A stretch of DNA of 64,000 nt, taken from contig JACDOX010000030.1 of assembly GCA_014549065.1 (NCBI GenBank), positions 1,018,330 through 1,082,329 on the forward strand, written 5' to 3'. The DNA comes from Cardinalis cardinalis (taxonomy: Eukaryota; Chordata; Aves; Passeriformes; Cardinalidae). Of the stretch, positions 1 to 14,600 are shown piece by piece. The position numbers and the translations under genes are program-made. Numbering within the stretch: position 1 is the first letter of the stretch; the number at the start of each line of letters is the position of its first letter. The notes under the pieces were generated by a model. The model was given only the letters and a program-made list of their open reading frames with translations. It was not told the origin of the DNA and made no database searches.

Positions 1-2499
1 ACTGACCCAGCTCTAGCCTGCATTTCTTCAGACATCTCTTCTGTGGACATGTTATTCCTCATCTCCCCTTCTTTCACGCTCCTGAGACTTCAGTCAGAGC
101 AGGGAATTATGCTCAGAGCTTGCTGCAAATGCTGTCAGATCATTTGCTACAGCTGCAGCCAGTCACAAAGGACCTAAAAACCAGGGATTACCTCTTGTTC
201 GTTTGTTTTCTAAATCTGTCTTTTTAATCTCCATTTCTATGACACTGATGATCTCATTTTCCCTGTTGAAAATATCATCTACTCCTGTAATTAGGAGATT
301 GCTGGTTCTGATACAACATCCAATTTCTCAGTATCTCAGAATTATGAGTTCTGAAGTAAGCTTCATGAAGAGATCTTAAGTNGTTTGATGAAATGGTGTG
401 TGACCTTAATTAAGTGTTAATTTAATAATAATCCAAACAGACATATTGTAGATTGCAACAGTTTGGAATAAGCTGCTTTCATAACCACAAGGTTCCTATA
501 TCTGTGATCTGAGCCTCATTCTGACAGCATCTCCTGCACCCTGTGCCTCCCTCATGGACACTCACACTGTCTGTTCTCCCTGCTAATCTGCACTCAGTTG
601 ATCTCTGTCCTAGAAATAGCTCACTTGAGGCTCTGGTTTTTTCCTACCTGCTGGTCTTTAGCAAAATCCCATGAGGCTCTCACCTGCTTTTCTCCTTTGC
701 TAANAGCATCCTGTGCTTGTTCCTGGTGTACACCCTCAGCCTTTACTGCCTGTCTCCCCTCTGAGTGTGCTGCTGTAGGGACATGAGAGACGAAGAGCAC
801 ATCCAAACAGCTCATCCTGACTTGGTATTTCCCAGGATTGTTTCACCTGAGAGCAACTAGTTAGAAATGACCCTGTTACAGCTCCCTTCTGATCACTCCT
901 GATCATCTCTCCTGGTTCTGCTCAGTGATGCAAGCAGGGGCACAGCCAGAGAGGGTTTGTACCTGTGGTCATTCAGAAGCTGTTGAATCCATTCTTCCTG
1001 CAGTGTAGTTACAGGTGNTGTGTGAAGTTGGAGGAGGCAGGACTGCTCACATAGATGGTGGCAGAAGGGGATGTTATGGTGATATTAGCACTGAGCCTGG
1101 TAATTTTGTAATAAGGAGTGGTGAAATTACTGGGGAAATCTGGGCTTGGAACTGGCTTCAAGGTTTTCATGGCCATGATGCTAATCTGCAGTGGAACCAC
1201 AGGACCAGCCACGTTGGTAAAGGCATTTGTCATAACATAGCATGACCAAACCCTAAAGGAGTTGGGAATTGAACCCTAAAACATCTAAAAACTCCCAGTT
1301 CATGGCCTGTGCTCTTGTTCTCCCATCCAGGGATTTCATTTTATGCAATTAATTGTGCCTCTTGAATACCTTTTTGTCCATGAGATATAACTATCCAGTT
1401 TAAAATTGCTGCTGTTTGATGTAACCTTAATCACCCTTCAGCTGGTCTCCTGTATACTCCTCATCTCATGCTATTGCTTCTCATTAATCTTTNTTAGCAG
1501 GAGAGCTGTTGTCTCTCNTTCTTCCATAATTTTTTNGCTCTGCATCNGTTTCGGCACCCTCCTCTGTTGGTCAGACTTTTCCTTCTCAGAGCATAGCAGC
1601 AGTGAGAAGAGGGACAAGGAGAAGCACAGAGCTGGCAGCTGCAGCCAAGTGGCTGCTCAGTTTTGTCCCTGGGATGTCCTCAGCTGCCTCTGCTGCTGGC
1701 TTTAGCACTGTGTCGGGGCTGCAGGAGGCCCTCAGTTCTCCAGAGCAGGTGCCTGAGGGCAAGGGAAGCACATGGAGAAGGAGGCAGGCAACATTCCAAG
1801 GCTGGCTCTCCCTGGCTAGACAGGCAGGGTCTGGCTTGTTTGTAGGAGCACATCTGTCCAACACCTNTGCAGGTGCCCTTGGGAGCATGGCAGTGCTTGT
1901 GCCAGAGTCCTGGTGCACTTCTGCTCTGCCTTGAATCTCTCTTATGCATAAATAACAGGTCATCTGTCATGTCAGTGTATGGCCTCTCTNTTTGGCACAT
2001 CCATAACCTTTCCCAGCTCCAATGGCAGTAGCCTTCTTTTTTCATATGCTCCTGCCTTTCTTTGCTATTCTTTGGCAGATTGATGGATTCACCCTGAAAT
2101 AATGAGTCTGATTTCCCACTCCTCTCACATTTTCTGCCATAAAAAGTGACAGTTACTGCTGTCAAATCAGCATTGCTGTGTTTATGGTCAATCCATAGTT
2201 GTTTTGCATAAACTAATGCGATTGTGCAAGATGTGAAGCAGCAGGGAATCACACCCTTCCTCCACAGCACTTATTTTCTCCTCGTTATTTTACTTCTGCA
2301 AAGCCTCCTGTGTCTGCATGTGCCAGGCAAGGCTGTATAAATAAAAAATCTATATGCAGCATGCAAACACAATCCTCTTTCTGAGCAGTGTAAGGTTTGC
2401 AAGTGGAAGTCAGGATGTGGCCCACTGTGAAGAAATAGAGTGCAGCTTCTCCGAAACAGCCTGTGGTGGATAAGCAGTGCTCTCCCTCTCTGTTTGTAG
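1..2499 (+). other. CACNA2D4 intron (5' part outside window)
   Basis: No exon of the preceding VWA segment is visible here, so the previous CACNA2D4 exon lies before base 1. The stretch is ordinary intronic sequence with several isolated N bases. It ends in a pyrimidine-rich tract and the AG acceptor at 2498-2499. I see no gene or clear repeat in it. Confidence 0.6.
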
Positions 2500-2613
2500 T
2501 TCAGAGATGCTGGCCAAGGAGGTTTGTGTAACCAAGCCATCATGCTGATCACCGATGGAGCCGTGGAGGATTATGAAGCTGTCTTTGAAAAATACAACTG
2601 GCCCGATCGGAAG
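2500..2613 (+). CDS. CACNA2D4: CACNA2D4 exon, VWA domain
   Basis: 114 nt, phase 0 at both ends, 38 codons. It encodes the stretch containing [19 protein letters not shown]. The ITDGA segment carries the late acidic residue of the VWA metal-ion-dependent adhesion site, and FEKYNWPD follows. The acceptor is tgtttgtag and the donor is aag|gtttgg. Confidence 0.95.
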
Positions 2614-5600
2614 GTTTGGCTGGGAAGTGATAAATGGAAAGGGAGGGAAAAGGGGCTATTCTGCTGTGCTGGGAGGAGGAGAGCATGAGCCAGGATATCA
2701 GGCAGAACATTCACATATTCCAGTACCTGAAGACCTATGGCCACCTGACTGTAAATGCAAACAAAGCAGCCAGGCAGGAGCCTACTGTGGTGATTTCTGA
2801 GGTGAGAGGATTATAAATGCAGATTTCTAGGTCAGGGAANCTTTTCTTTTTCATACACTTTGTTTTGTAAGGGCGTGGGCAATCTAAATGTTCTCCTGGT
2901 AAGATTATAAAGACTGAGTTGAGTATTTCAAAATTAAAAACCAACTTATGCTNAGAGTTTTAATTCCATGTAGGACTGTTTATAACTGGTCCTGTTCAGG
3001 AAAGGTTTGGCTATTCCGAGTTCTTATGGGCAGGGGAATGATCCAAACAGCCTCTCTAGGTGCCTTCCAGCCCTGTTTACTCTGATGTCTGTGATTACAG
3101 GCTTGCAGTAGCAGAGCTGGCAGTGAAAATGTAATAGACCACTGCTCATCCTAAACCCTCCTGATTTATTTGTTTACCTCATCCCAGCTAGCAGCAATGC
3201 ACAAAGGGAGAGAAGCAGCCTACTGAGAGACCAGAGCAGGGGGCTGTTAAAACAGTTTATTTCAGGATTGGCTCTTTTGTTGGTGGTCAAATGCAAGAAA
3301 AATGGTAAAGCTCTCTCTAAATGATTCATGTGGCCAGNTGTTCCCCTGGGTAAGGGATTCCTGGGAGCTATAAACCTCTCTGCATGTGGTTGCTGAGTGC
3401 CTGGCAGAGCTGCTATCATAAAATCAAACAGAATTTGCACTTTTGCTTTGTTATTCAGATGATCCTGGGTGCTGCTTGGCTTTCTGGGCTTATTGTAATT
3501 GGAAATTAAGTTCCAGGCCACAAAACAGGAAACAAATGGTGCGAGAGGCTCCTGTCCCTGTGTGAAGGCAAAGCTATCACGCTCACCACATTCACACCAG
3601 TGGACAAGGGGNTGCCAAACTTCAGCCTTTTGGATTTGGTAGCACATTGCAGCCTCATTCTCCTGTCTTTGCGTGCTCCTAGGTCCGGGTGTTCACGTAC
3701 CTCATAGGACGGGAGGTCACTTTTGCCCCGAACGTGAAATGGATCGCCTGCAACAACAAAGGTGCTGTGTGGGAATGGTGCCCAACCTCCCTGCACCCCT
3801 CCAAGGCTTACCTACCCCTTGCTGGGGCCCACAAGCCCTTGCTTGGAAGACAACCTAAGGAAAAAGCAGACCCTGCTGGCCCACGTGAAGTGTGCCTGTG
3901 TCCAACTAACACAAGTGCTCTGTGCTGAGCCACCGCANTTTCCTGTCACCCTGCCAAGGGACACTGTGACCAAGATTCATGCTGGCTGTAGTCCACCTAA
4001 GTCCCCTGTGCTTATTGTGTCCCAGTTGCTGGCTTTTGACAATCTGTCCAAAGCTCTGTTAGAGAGCCTGACATCTTTTGGCTGAGACATAAAACAAACA
4101 TTGCTGCTTTAAAGGTTTTACAGCAATTTTCACAAGGTCTGCAGGTTAACCCCGGTATCCTGGCCAAATTCTTTGTGTGTAAGTGATTTCCACTGAGGTA
4201 CCAAAATAGCTTGTTAATCCCNCCCCAAACCCACTATTCTCTCTGTCTGGCATGAAACTAAGTGAATGAGAATATCCATCCACAGTAGGTGAGTCACTTC
4301 TGTGCATTTGGGGCCAGTTAAAAAGTCAAGTTGGCGCTGTCAGAATCTGCAAGAGTAAAGGAAGAAAGGGAAAGAAAGCCGTCCGTGTTTGGGCATGACC
4401 TGGCCTCTGGAGACAGCAATGCTGGTTACATCAGTGTCCTGTATAAACAGGGAAGAGAAGGGGAAAGTGAAGCTGGGTGTCAGGTACAAACTTTTCCAGC
4501 CTGAGCAGTGGTTCCCAGCAGAGCATGAAATGCATGGGAACATTTGCTGCTGAAAACAGTTGACAGGAGAGTTGCTAGCCTGCAGAATGTCTGTGAGCTG
4601 GGGATGTTCAAGGCTCAAGCATTCATATAATTAGCACTATGAATTACACATAATATTTTTATGTTTTGTTAAATGAAGAAAACACCTGGTTCAGATTCTG
4701 TATTCAGCCAGGAGATCAGTGACAGAGACTTCATTGTACAGTTAGTTCACTGTAAAATATCAGAATGCATTCTTCTGANTAGCCAGGTAACAAAAAGGTG
4801 CTCTTTGCACTGGCATTCTCACTTAGCAGATTTGAGCTCTGCAGAGGGCTCCCTAATTTTGNTTCTTCTGTTTCAATGTGTTGTATAACTCTTTTGGTCC
4901 TTGTTTTTGAGCACACTAAATCTGTTTGCACACCACAAAGCTTATCAGAACATGAGCCCTTTCACATGGCAGTGTTTCCCTGGTGATTGGAAAGTTTTCC
5001 ATCTGACACATTCTATCCTATACCAAGTGCAACCAATGTCTGTGGTGAGACGCAGGACACAAGAATCCTTATGACTTTACTCTGTGTTAGCACTTCTAAC
5101 CAGCTGCTACTTCTGAGGACCTTTTGGTAACTTGAGAACATCCTTCACCTGTACTCCTCATTGTAGTTTTGGACTGCTGTGTCGAGCTGCAGGGACAAAG
5201 CTTTGGAAATAGGTACCTTGCGCTTTTTATTCAGCTTCCAATACGTAGATGGAAGTAGTTGCCATCCTTAGATATAAAGCTAGGCAGACTGAAGAGTGCT
5301 GGAAAAAAATCTGGAAGAGGAAGTGGGAATTTGATCTTAATATAAAATAGGGCAGGGCAAGTGGGTAGCCTGGTGAAAACCTTTGCTTGCATGTTTGGCC
5401 TTCCAGACTAGAGGCAGTCTGATCAGTGGAAGGTTTTTTCCTGACACCCAAAGCAACATTTTGCATCTGCTTTGCACAAATCTGGTTATATCAGGACTCC
5501 CATCTTGCACATTGCTTCAGCATTTTTGGAAGAACAGAACCACTGCTTTGAATCTCTAGATTTCCACAGATGCTTTTGGATACTTGGCATGNCAAGGCCC

Positions 5601-8600
5601 ATTTTACAAAGAGCAGATTACCCAGTCTTTGAATTCAGTTTTCTAGCTTTGCATTCGTTTAGAAACAGAGGAGGTGTGTCAGCAGAGTGACTCACAGCTC
5701 TGTTTCTCCATGAAGGCTACTACACTCAGATCTCCACNCTGGCAGATGTCCAGGAGAATGTCATGGAGTACCTGCACGTGCTCAGCCGGCCCATGGTCAT
5801 CAACCATGACCACGACATCATCTGGACCGAAGCCTACATGGACAGCGCGGTAAGGATCTNCAGCACGAGCCAAACCCCAAATAAAGCCCTGAAAATTAGG
5901 TAAAACAAGCCAGGAGTTGGTTGGTTGATAGAAATTACTGGTCTCTGGCTCTACTGAGACAGACAATATTTCTTTTCTGCTTGCTCCTGGAGCTGAGGTG
6001 TGTATGCAGACTCAGACATGAATCTGCAGAGACTCAGGTGCCCAGGACCNATCACAGAGGCACAACATCACCTAAGATGTGCTTCTGTGCAAGCAAGTTA
6101 CCTTCTAAAGGATTATTCACACAATAGATTATTCTTGGCTCAGGGTAGGGTCACAGAAACTGATTTCCTCCAGCCCAGTAGCTAACTGCNGATTGTTTGC
6201 TCCTCAAAGATGGAGATTTCAGCTGAGGCAGCAGGCTCACTCTTTCCTTCCTTAAACTAGCAAGACCTTTCTCACCACAGTGGTCCTGAGCCCAGCCCNG
6301 TGGGCAAAGGACACATTGCAAAANACCAGACAGGCAGCGTTCCCAATGCCCCCTGCTTTGTCTCAGGCCTGCCCAGTGGGAAGACATTTGGCTCTGTGAG
6401 GGTGACCTGGGGATATCTTCTGCATGAGCTGTGCCAAACAAGGGCTGGGACATGGTACTTGTATTAATCAAAGCCTCTAGAAGTGCTCCTTATTACCCAG
6501 GAAGTTTATTTTATCAGCAGATTTGCCACCTCTGACACTGGTGTATAGAGTCATGCTTCCCAANGCAGTCACAGGCATTTGTTTGCTGCACATTTTTTTC
6601 TGCATCTTGTTTCTTGCCTCTTGTCTTGCTCTGTCCCAACCTCTCCTGTCTATGATTCATTCCTCCATTCATGTATTCATTTGTGTGTTCATCCATGTCT
6701 TTNACCAGCTGCCACAGTCTGAGGAGGTAACTGCACCCTGTGTTTTGTGCATGTGCTGTTTCCCTTGTGTCAGTGCCAGCCTTCACAGCCACAGCTGGCC
6801 TGTACATCTGCAGGGGGTGGGGGCTGCAGCACTAAGGGTCCTCTTGCACTGGCAAGAAGAGGAGAGGAAATGCTGGATGTACTGGAGAGCTGTGCTGTTG
6901 GTTCAGAGTAGGTAGGGCTGTCTGTGTTGTGCAGTGGCTTAACTCACCTGATCTCTTTTTCCACATGCCCAATAAGTGCNAGAGAAGTTCACTTGCTGTG
7001 TGTTAGTGAGTGTGGCTGGGAAGATTCCACAAAAAAATCATCCAGAGAAGTAACTCAAGATACCAAGTCCAAATCTCCATCAAGTGACTAGATTGCTGCC
7101 TTGCTCNTTTATAGCTCCCAGTGTGCTCTGTNGTAGGGACTGGAGGTCATTTCTTGCCTTGCTACTCANATCAAACCAGAGATGGAAGGAGTGATGTTAC
7201 TGTCAGCAAAGGTTGAGAACCTTTNGATAGCTGGGTGTGTTTGGGAGACTCCTTTGCACATGACTTGCCTGTTTTACCTCCTCTCATGTGCTTTTAGAGC
7301 ATCTGTCCTCTGTTGAATTNGGAACATCTCTTATCCCATTACATATGCATGTCCTGTATCCCTCATAGAGATAACTCACTGTGGTGTATCTGTTTGGATC
7401 ATTACTTTGTCTCTTTTTCCTAAGCTTAGATGGTTGAGTAACAAGTGTATAAAAGTAGGCTTTGTGTGTATTTGTGCCATTTAAATATTGGTCTGTGGTG
7501 TTTTTCATTTGTGGTATTCATATGTTTGCACTATAGATGATACCTTGTTTGTGATTTTGCTCATATTTGTGTTGTTTTCTCTGTTCTGTGCTGTTTGTGT
7601 TGGTGTTTTTTGCACTCGTTGTGTAAGTGCTCGTGTCTACACTCACAAAGAGTGGTGGGTATAAATTGTGCCACCACTTCTTCAGGTTCCTGTCTCTTCN
7701 TTAAAACAACTCTTCAGTGCATTTCACTGGCTCTCATGCCATCCTCATCACCCTGCAAGAACAAGCATCCATCCCACAGTCCTCTNGGACACTGAGTATT
7801 TAAAAGTGTTGCCATCCGTATCCCAAGCACTGTGGGAGGCAGGGAGGTGGCCAATTGCAGCCCACATCTGGGGTCCTTGGGAGTTGCAGCTCCTTGCACT
7901 GGTGCTCCCTGGGGTGCTGCACTTGCTGACACAAGTTCTCCTGTTGTTTTGTGGCAGCTCTTTGCATCCCAGGCTCAGAGCCTGCTGCTCATGACGACAG
8001 TGGCCATGCCAGTGTTCAGCAAGAAGAACGAGACGGTGAGTGAGGCAGAGGCAGCAGAGCTTTGTNGGGCTCTAAAGCCAAAGGGCCTCTGAACAAACAT
8101 TCAGCCATTAGGGAAGGCAGCAAAGCTCTAGCAGGGTGGATGGGTGATCATTTATCTGTCAGAATGATAGTCTGTGATTTCCTTAAAACACCCCTTAAAT
8201 ATGACGCTTCTTGTTTTATCCCTTCCATTTTCAAACTGAGCCTGGTTTACAGACCCTGAAATTTCAGGCTGGAAGAGATCATTACCTTGTCTAGTCTGCA
8301 TTTTATTGCAGACCTTTACATCTCACACAGATGAGCCAAATATCCTGGTTTTGGCAAAAGCATCGTTGAAGAAAGGCATCCAGGTCCAAGCTCTCTTCAT
8401 CATGGTTTCTAACTCTCACCAAAAAACTGGTGTCTAAATTCTGCTTTTAATTTGTCTGACCTCACCTTCCTGTCATAATGGCATCCTCAGATTAAAAAGC
8501 CTGTACCCTTTAGTAAGTTCTCATGGGAAGCATCTTCTACACTGCCATAAAATCAAACCTGTCTATCTTGATAAGATTAAAAAGGTTGAATTATTTCGAT

Positions 8601-11600
8601 GATTTGATAAGGGCATTTCCTCTGGGGTTAGAAACCCTTTAGCCACTCTTTTCTGTAGCATTTCTAATATCTCAGCATCTTTGTAAAATGTAGAGTGGTA
8701 CCTTAGCATTGCTGTACAAGGGGTAGGCTCTCCATCCAGGTTCTACAAGTGACTGTGTGCCTTCTCCACCTGGGGCTGACTGTAGCCTGCGTTAGCACTG
8801 CACTGCAGTGGGAGCCTGTGTGTATTTTTTCCATAGTGCTCTCCAAATGCTTATTTTAAAACCAGATCCCCATGCCATGGAGGGGGGATTTCCTTTTTCT
8901 GGGTTAACAGTTTTTTATTTGGCATTTGATTTAGTTGGCCCAATTTATCAACTTGTTCATGTCAGTTTGCATTATTTTCTCAGCCTTATTGGTATTTACA
9001 CATACTGAATGCAGGGGTTTGCCCTCAAAACTTGTTCTCAGTGATTTTGTGTTACTTCTGAATCACAGCAGTGAATACTGATTAGTGTTATGTGGAAATA
9101 CTCTTCTCTATAAACACTGGGATAACCTCTGTGGAGTTTTTGAAGTATATTAATTGGTTTTGAATAATCACTTTCACACAGGCCTAGAGGGGATGGGTGA
9201 GAAACTACTAGGGAGACAATAATGTGTTTTCAGGTATAAAACTACCCAGGTTTTGCTTCTGAAAATGGATTCTCCTTTGTGTTAAAGCGATCCCATGGCA
9301 TTCTTCTGGGTGTGGTGGGCTCTGATGTACCACTGAGGGAGTTGCTAAAACTTGCTCCACGCTACAAGGTAAGACTGAGATAATGCAGTTGCTTCCTTTG
9401 CACAGCAGAGTCACTACTCACACTTCCATGGGCATGACTGAAAAATCACTTCTCTGCTCTGTAGGAAAAACTGTGAGCCTAAGGGAAGAGTTGTTGGATG
9501 TAGTGGTGTGTGGTTTCCATACAGCACATATGAAATCATTCACTACTACAAGATTTTAGGCTGCTTCAGCAACACGAGGACTGGGTGATCCAGCAGGTTG
9601 GCAAAAGGTCATGGAACCTTTGCATCCTGATGGTCACCAACCTAAATCCCTCAGAGATGACAGCCTATATTAGAAGAATTGATGTTTTATATCCAGCTCC
9701 CAGTGGACAAGAGCTGCCATGCCAGCTGGCAAAAAATGTACTCATTTCACTGTCAATGTTCTTAGCAGAAAAACTGAGGGCTGAATGGATTATGGAGAGC
9801 CAACTCTCCTGTCATGCCTAGAGGTTCTTTNCTCCAGATCATCGTGATGGTTTCTTGGCAGGACAGTGTACAGAAAGTTGGCTCTCACTCATTTTGTGCT
9901 GTACCTGGATAGAGCATTTGCTCTCCAGGTACACCAGAATTGTTAGTCAAAAAACTTTCCATTAGCTCTGTGTTCAATGTATCTTAAAAAAAAAAAATGT
10001 TCATCCATAGGAAATTCCCCCAGAGATGCACTGTTTGGTTTGGTTTCTGCTGTAAATTCCAGGCAGTGACCCTTTGTTCAGTCAGGCTGCACAGCAGGAG
10101 ACAATGAGCACATCCAAGGACCACCCTGAAATCTGGCAATTTGAGCCAACATTTCAAGTTTTTGTTTTCTCTTCAATAACTATCAGACAACTACTACCAG
10201 TGAGGCAGTTGTCCAAAATCTGATTGCTGAAGACTCACAGGACTGAAAGTGCTGTCAGAAGCTGTGAATTTCTGTGGTGCTTCCAGACATGGATGCAGGA
10301 CAGACCATTAACAGGCAGCTGTAGGAAATGATCCTGCAGACAACCCTGTGAGTGTCAGGGTGCCTGCACTCAGCATGCAAAGCTGCCTGCTTTGGGTCAA
10401 TTTTTGTATGATTTCTGTATAAGAATAATGCCTTTTAATGTCCCTTTCCCCATGTCACTTCAAGGACAGACATACAATAATTTTTTTCTTCTGGGATAAG
10501 AAGGGTCACTGTTCTTTCCTCCAAGCAGTGCCAGGAAAAGAAGGAGAAACATTTTTGATTTCTTTATACCAGCAGCAGGGCATATCTTCTCAGAAACTCC
10601 TCCAACTCCACACCAGTTTAAAACCTGGGGTCCTCAACTTGAATTCCCTGGCATATGGGCTTTAAAAGGACCAGTTCCAGCATTCNAGACCTCTGGAGCT
10701 TATATATTAATGGTTGTGCTTTTAGTGGGCTGGAAAATTTCAGCTTTAATGGGCCAAAAAAGAAATTTGCTGATCCAGTGTCTTGGTTTCATTTTTGCCA
10801 CACTGAGGTAAGCCAAGTGTGTTTTTCAAAAAACTGCTTCACATAGAGATAATCCAAGGTTTTGGTCTGGGATGTGTGAAATACAGAATTGATTCCCTGA
10901 ATGCNCAGACAGACTGTAAATTAGTTACCTCCTCAATTCCCTACGTTATCCCTCCAGGATTGTCTCTGTAGGAATAGAGTTGGAACATTTTTTTTAAGAT
11001 AAAACAACAATGAATAAAGTTTCTCCTTGAGACACCTCTTGTTTTGGCAAGCACAGGCTGTCTGCAGATTTTTAGCAACTCAGGGTGTAGCTGGAATTTG
11101 CATTATATATGGGTTTGAGCTGAGTAACTGCTCTCTTGGAAATCTCTCCCAGATCAGGTCAGCCAGTGTCTGCTCTTGTTAGATTTTGCTATTCCTTAAA
11201 AAGCATTTTAAAGCTACNACATTCCCCATCATTGCCCATTTCCTGTGCATCTCTGCTGTGGAGAGCTCNGTCTGCCTCTGGATGCTGATTGTCCATGCTG
11301 ACAATCAGACTGTAGGAGGGAATATTTTTCTNAATGTGCACACAAACCAACCACCTGCACATCCTTTTGTGCATCCAAGCACAGACGGAGCAGACAAATA
11401 CCTGCTTTGGGATGGATTCAATTTTCTGCTGGTCAATACCTTTAAAAGGAAAATATTTCTCAATATTGGTGGTGCCTGGGTGTGATCAGCACTGATTATT
11501 CTAATGCCTCTTTCTGCAGCTGGGTGTCCATGGCTACGCCTTCCTGAACACCAACAACGGCTACATCCTTTCACACCCCGACCTCCGTCCTTTGGTACGT

Positions 11601-14600
11601 GGAGCTTTGCTGGCTTGAACACAGGGACTTGCAGTGCTGCTTCTGATTCCTTTGGGGTCTTTGGGCTGTGAAGGCCACCAGCTCTGACATACAGGCACCC
11701 AGGAGCAGGAGGGCCAGCTGGCCTCAATGCTGAGATGTCCAGCACAGGATGATTTTACATTTCAGACAGATTCTGGTCAGCCCAGACCCACCTGCTCACA
11801 GCTATAAGCACTAGTGTGGTCACCACAAGAGAAAGCTGCTGTGAAGCCCCATGGTGGCCCTGTCTTCAGAAAGGCAGCTTTGGCCAGGGTCACCACAGGC
11901 ACATTAAACCATATGTCTCTACATTGTCCAAACCATTCATCATCAATACACTTTCAATTAACCTTCCTCTATATTTTCTAGTATAAAAAACAACAACCAA
12001 CCGCCATCATCATTTCGTAANCACCCCAAAACAAACTAACCCTAGAACTAACCCCCCCCCACCTAAAAAAACCAAACAAAAATATAAATCATGATCATAA
12101 ATCATCAACCACTCATCCACCAAATTTTATGTTCTTGTAAATGTGAAGTGTGTGAAGAGAAGGGACAAGGCAAAGCCGGGCAAGGGCGCTGCTTTATCCT
12201 CGCGGAGTCAATTGGCCTCTCCCAGTCCNATTCACGCCTTCCCCCTCACCTGGAGATTAGAGCCCTCTTGCATCAATTAGGTCTAGGTGAAAAGTCTCCC
12301 GTGAGTGCAGTTAAAGCCTGACTCCCATCAGAAAAGATCTCCTGCTGGNATTATAATGTTAATGGGATTATACTCTTAGCTGCAGGGAAAAAACTGATTT
12401 CCTGCAGGCAGGGGTGTTGCACTGATCTGTTTAGGGGAAGGAGGCCATAGCCTTTGCCTGTAAGTTTAGNTGTGTTCCTGTCTGTCCCTTGCTCCTGGAG
12501 CAGCCTGTCCCACTGGGACTCCCCAGCCCCTCACTGCCAGTGTAAAGAAATACGTGACATGGGACCAAGAAATTCTGCTTTCTGCACAAATTCTGCCTCC
12601 CTGGTCAGAGAAGAAATGAGATACCCCTATTTTTCAAATTACAGNTTCTTAAAGAGTTGGTTTAGGAAGTGATCTAGCTACTTACTTGAATATTTTTCTT
12701 TTTTTTTTTATTCCAGTATAAAGAAGGAAAGAAGCTGAAGCCTAAGCCNAACTACAACAGTGTAGATCTTTCAGAGGTGGAGTGGGAAGACCAGGATGAA
12801 ATAGTGAGTGTCAGAAAGTGGATTTAGCCTCTTGGAGCACCTTCTTTCTACTACTTTGTGTGCCTGTAGTAGGTGTGTGGGGCACTCCTGCTGTTTTACT
12901 GTGCCTGACTGGCTCTGACTAACAGAGATGGGTGGTTTACAAGAGGACAAAGCATGAAGCTCCCCTACCAAGTGCTTGTCTTCCTTCCCAGTGTGAGTTT
13001 TCCTTCTCATGGAACAAAGAAGGAGAAGTGCTGGGAGGAGGAAGGAAGCACTTTGGAGGATGCTCCAGGGAGCCTGCCTGTGTGTACAGGGCCTAATGCT
13101 GCCTTAATACAAAGCCAGAGTAGGTTAGGAGTGTGGCAGTGTCCTGTGATGTCACCCACACATGCAGTATGTGANATACAGCTGAAGCCACTCCACTAAA
13201 GAGATCAGGAGCAAGGAAGAACATTCATCAAGAGACTAAAGCTTGTGGTCACTAATGGTAATAAACACAGAGGATAAAGGACTTGAGAAAAACAAATTCC
13301 AGAAACCACCTTACTGCACAGGTGTGGAGTTGCTGAAAGCAGTAACTGACCAGAGGGAAAAGAGAATAAAAAAAGCCAAACCCTTTTCTACTGTCTTTCG
13401 AGCAAAATTATTAACAAGTGATAAAGAAGAAACAATGTGCACCTGTAACAGCTGCACACTGCTGCTTTGCACATCTAGGACCCCAGGTAAAATGAGAATG
13501 TAGAGAAGTTCCTCTGTGGCTGGTTTTATTTTACTCAGAACTAGGAGGAANTAGATACTTAAATGACTAAGATAAGAACTGAATTTGGAGTAAGATAGAA
13601 TTAGCTGTGAGACACATGCTTCTGGATTACAGGGGAGACTGCTGAGATAAACTGATCTGATGCTTACAGATATCCACTTAAACAGGCAGGACAAACAGAG
13701 CAGCAAGGGGTTCAAAGTAGCTACTGCCACTGGTGTAGGCCAAGTATAAAGGCAACATCAAAAGAATTTGGGAGGNGGAAGAGTGGCAAATTGAGAAAGG
13801 GAACACAGCAGAGCTATGTAATATGGAAAGCAAGACAAAAATAAGAGGTCTTACATGCAGTGGAACCACCAAGATACAAGTTGCCAGCAGCTTTGTTGTA
13901 GGTTCACTGATCTCTTATAGGACTTCAGTCCCATTGCAGTTTTCTCTCCCACTGGAGCCACTTCTAGAGCTATNCCTCTTTGCCTAGTTTGCTATTAAAA
14001 AAAAATAATCCAGGAAATGAAAGAAATCTGCTTTGCTCTCATATTTATTTGGCTAGTGGGCTCCTGACCAAGTCAGTCTGACCAAGTGACACTGATACCT
14101 GAATGCAAATACAATACCAAGTGTAAGGTTTCTGTCCATAGGCAATCAGAGTAAAACTATCCAGGGGACAAAAAAATCATGAAACCAGCATGAGAAACAA
14201 AAGCCACTTAGTCTTCTGTACTGCATCTTCCAGAAGAAAGAGAGGTTGCAGTCACAGAGGGTGCAGAGACATTCAGTGACGTGAGCAATATCTGCAGTGT
14301 GACTTCAGCAAGTCTAGAGGCTCTCAAGATACACCCACTGCAGCAGAAAGCTGCCAACATTTCAACACTCATATTTGTAGCTATGGTATTAGATCAATGA
14401 CAGACTCCACATCAGTTGCAGCATAATCTCAGCAATGCTGATAAGCAGCACATTCAGGCTGGAAAAATATGCCCAAGTGCTAGTGATGTGTAATACAGCA
14501 AAAAGAAATCCAGGAGAGGCAAGTTGGCATTGTCTGAAAAACGCCAACTGATGCACAGTGGTGCAGCCTGCAGCAAGGGCTTGGGCTTGCCTGTAAAGCA

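Noticed and set aside
2634..2816. Open frame of 60 codons after the first exon, with protein-like wording
   Set aside because: No family recognised, not part of alpha2delta proteins, no convincing splice acceptor. Treated as a chance frame in the intron.
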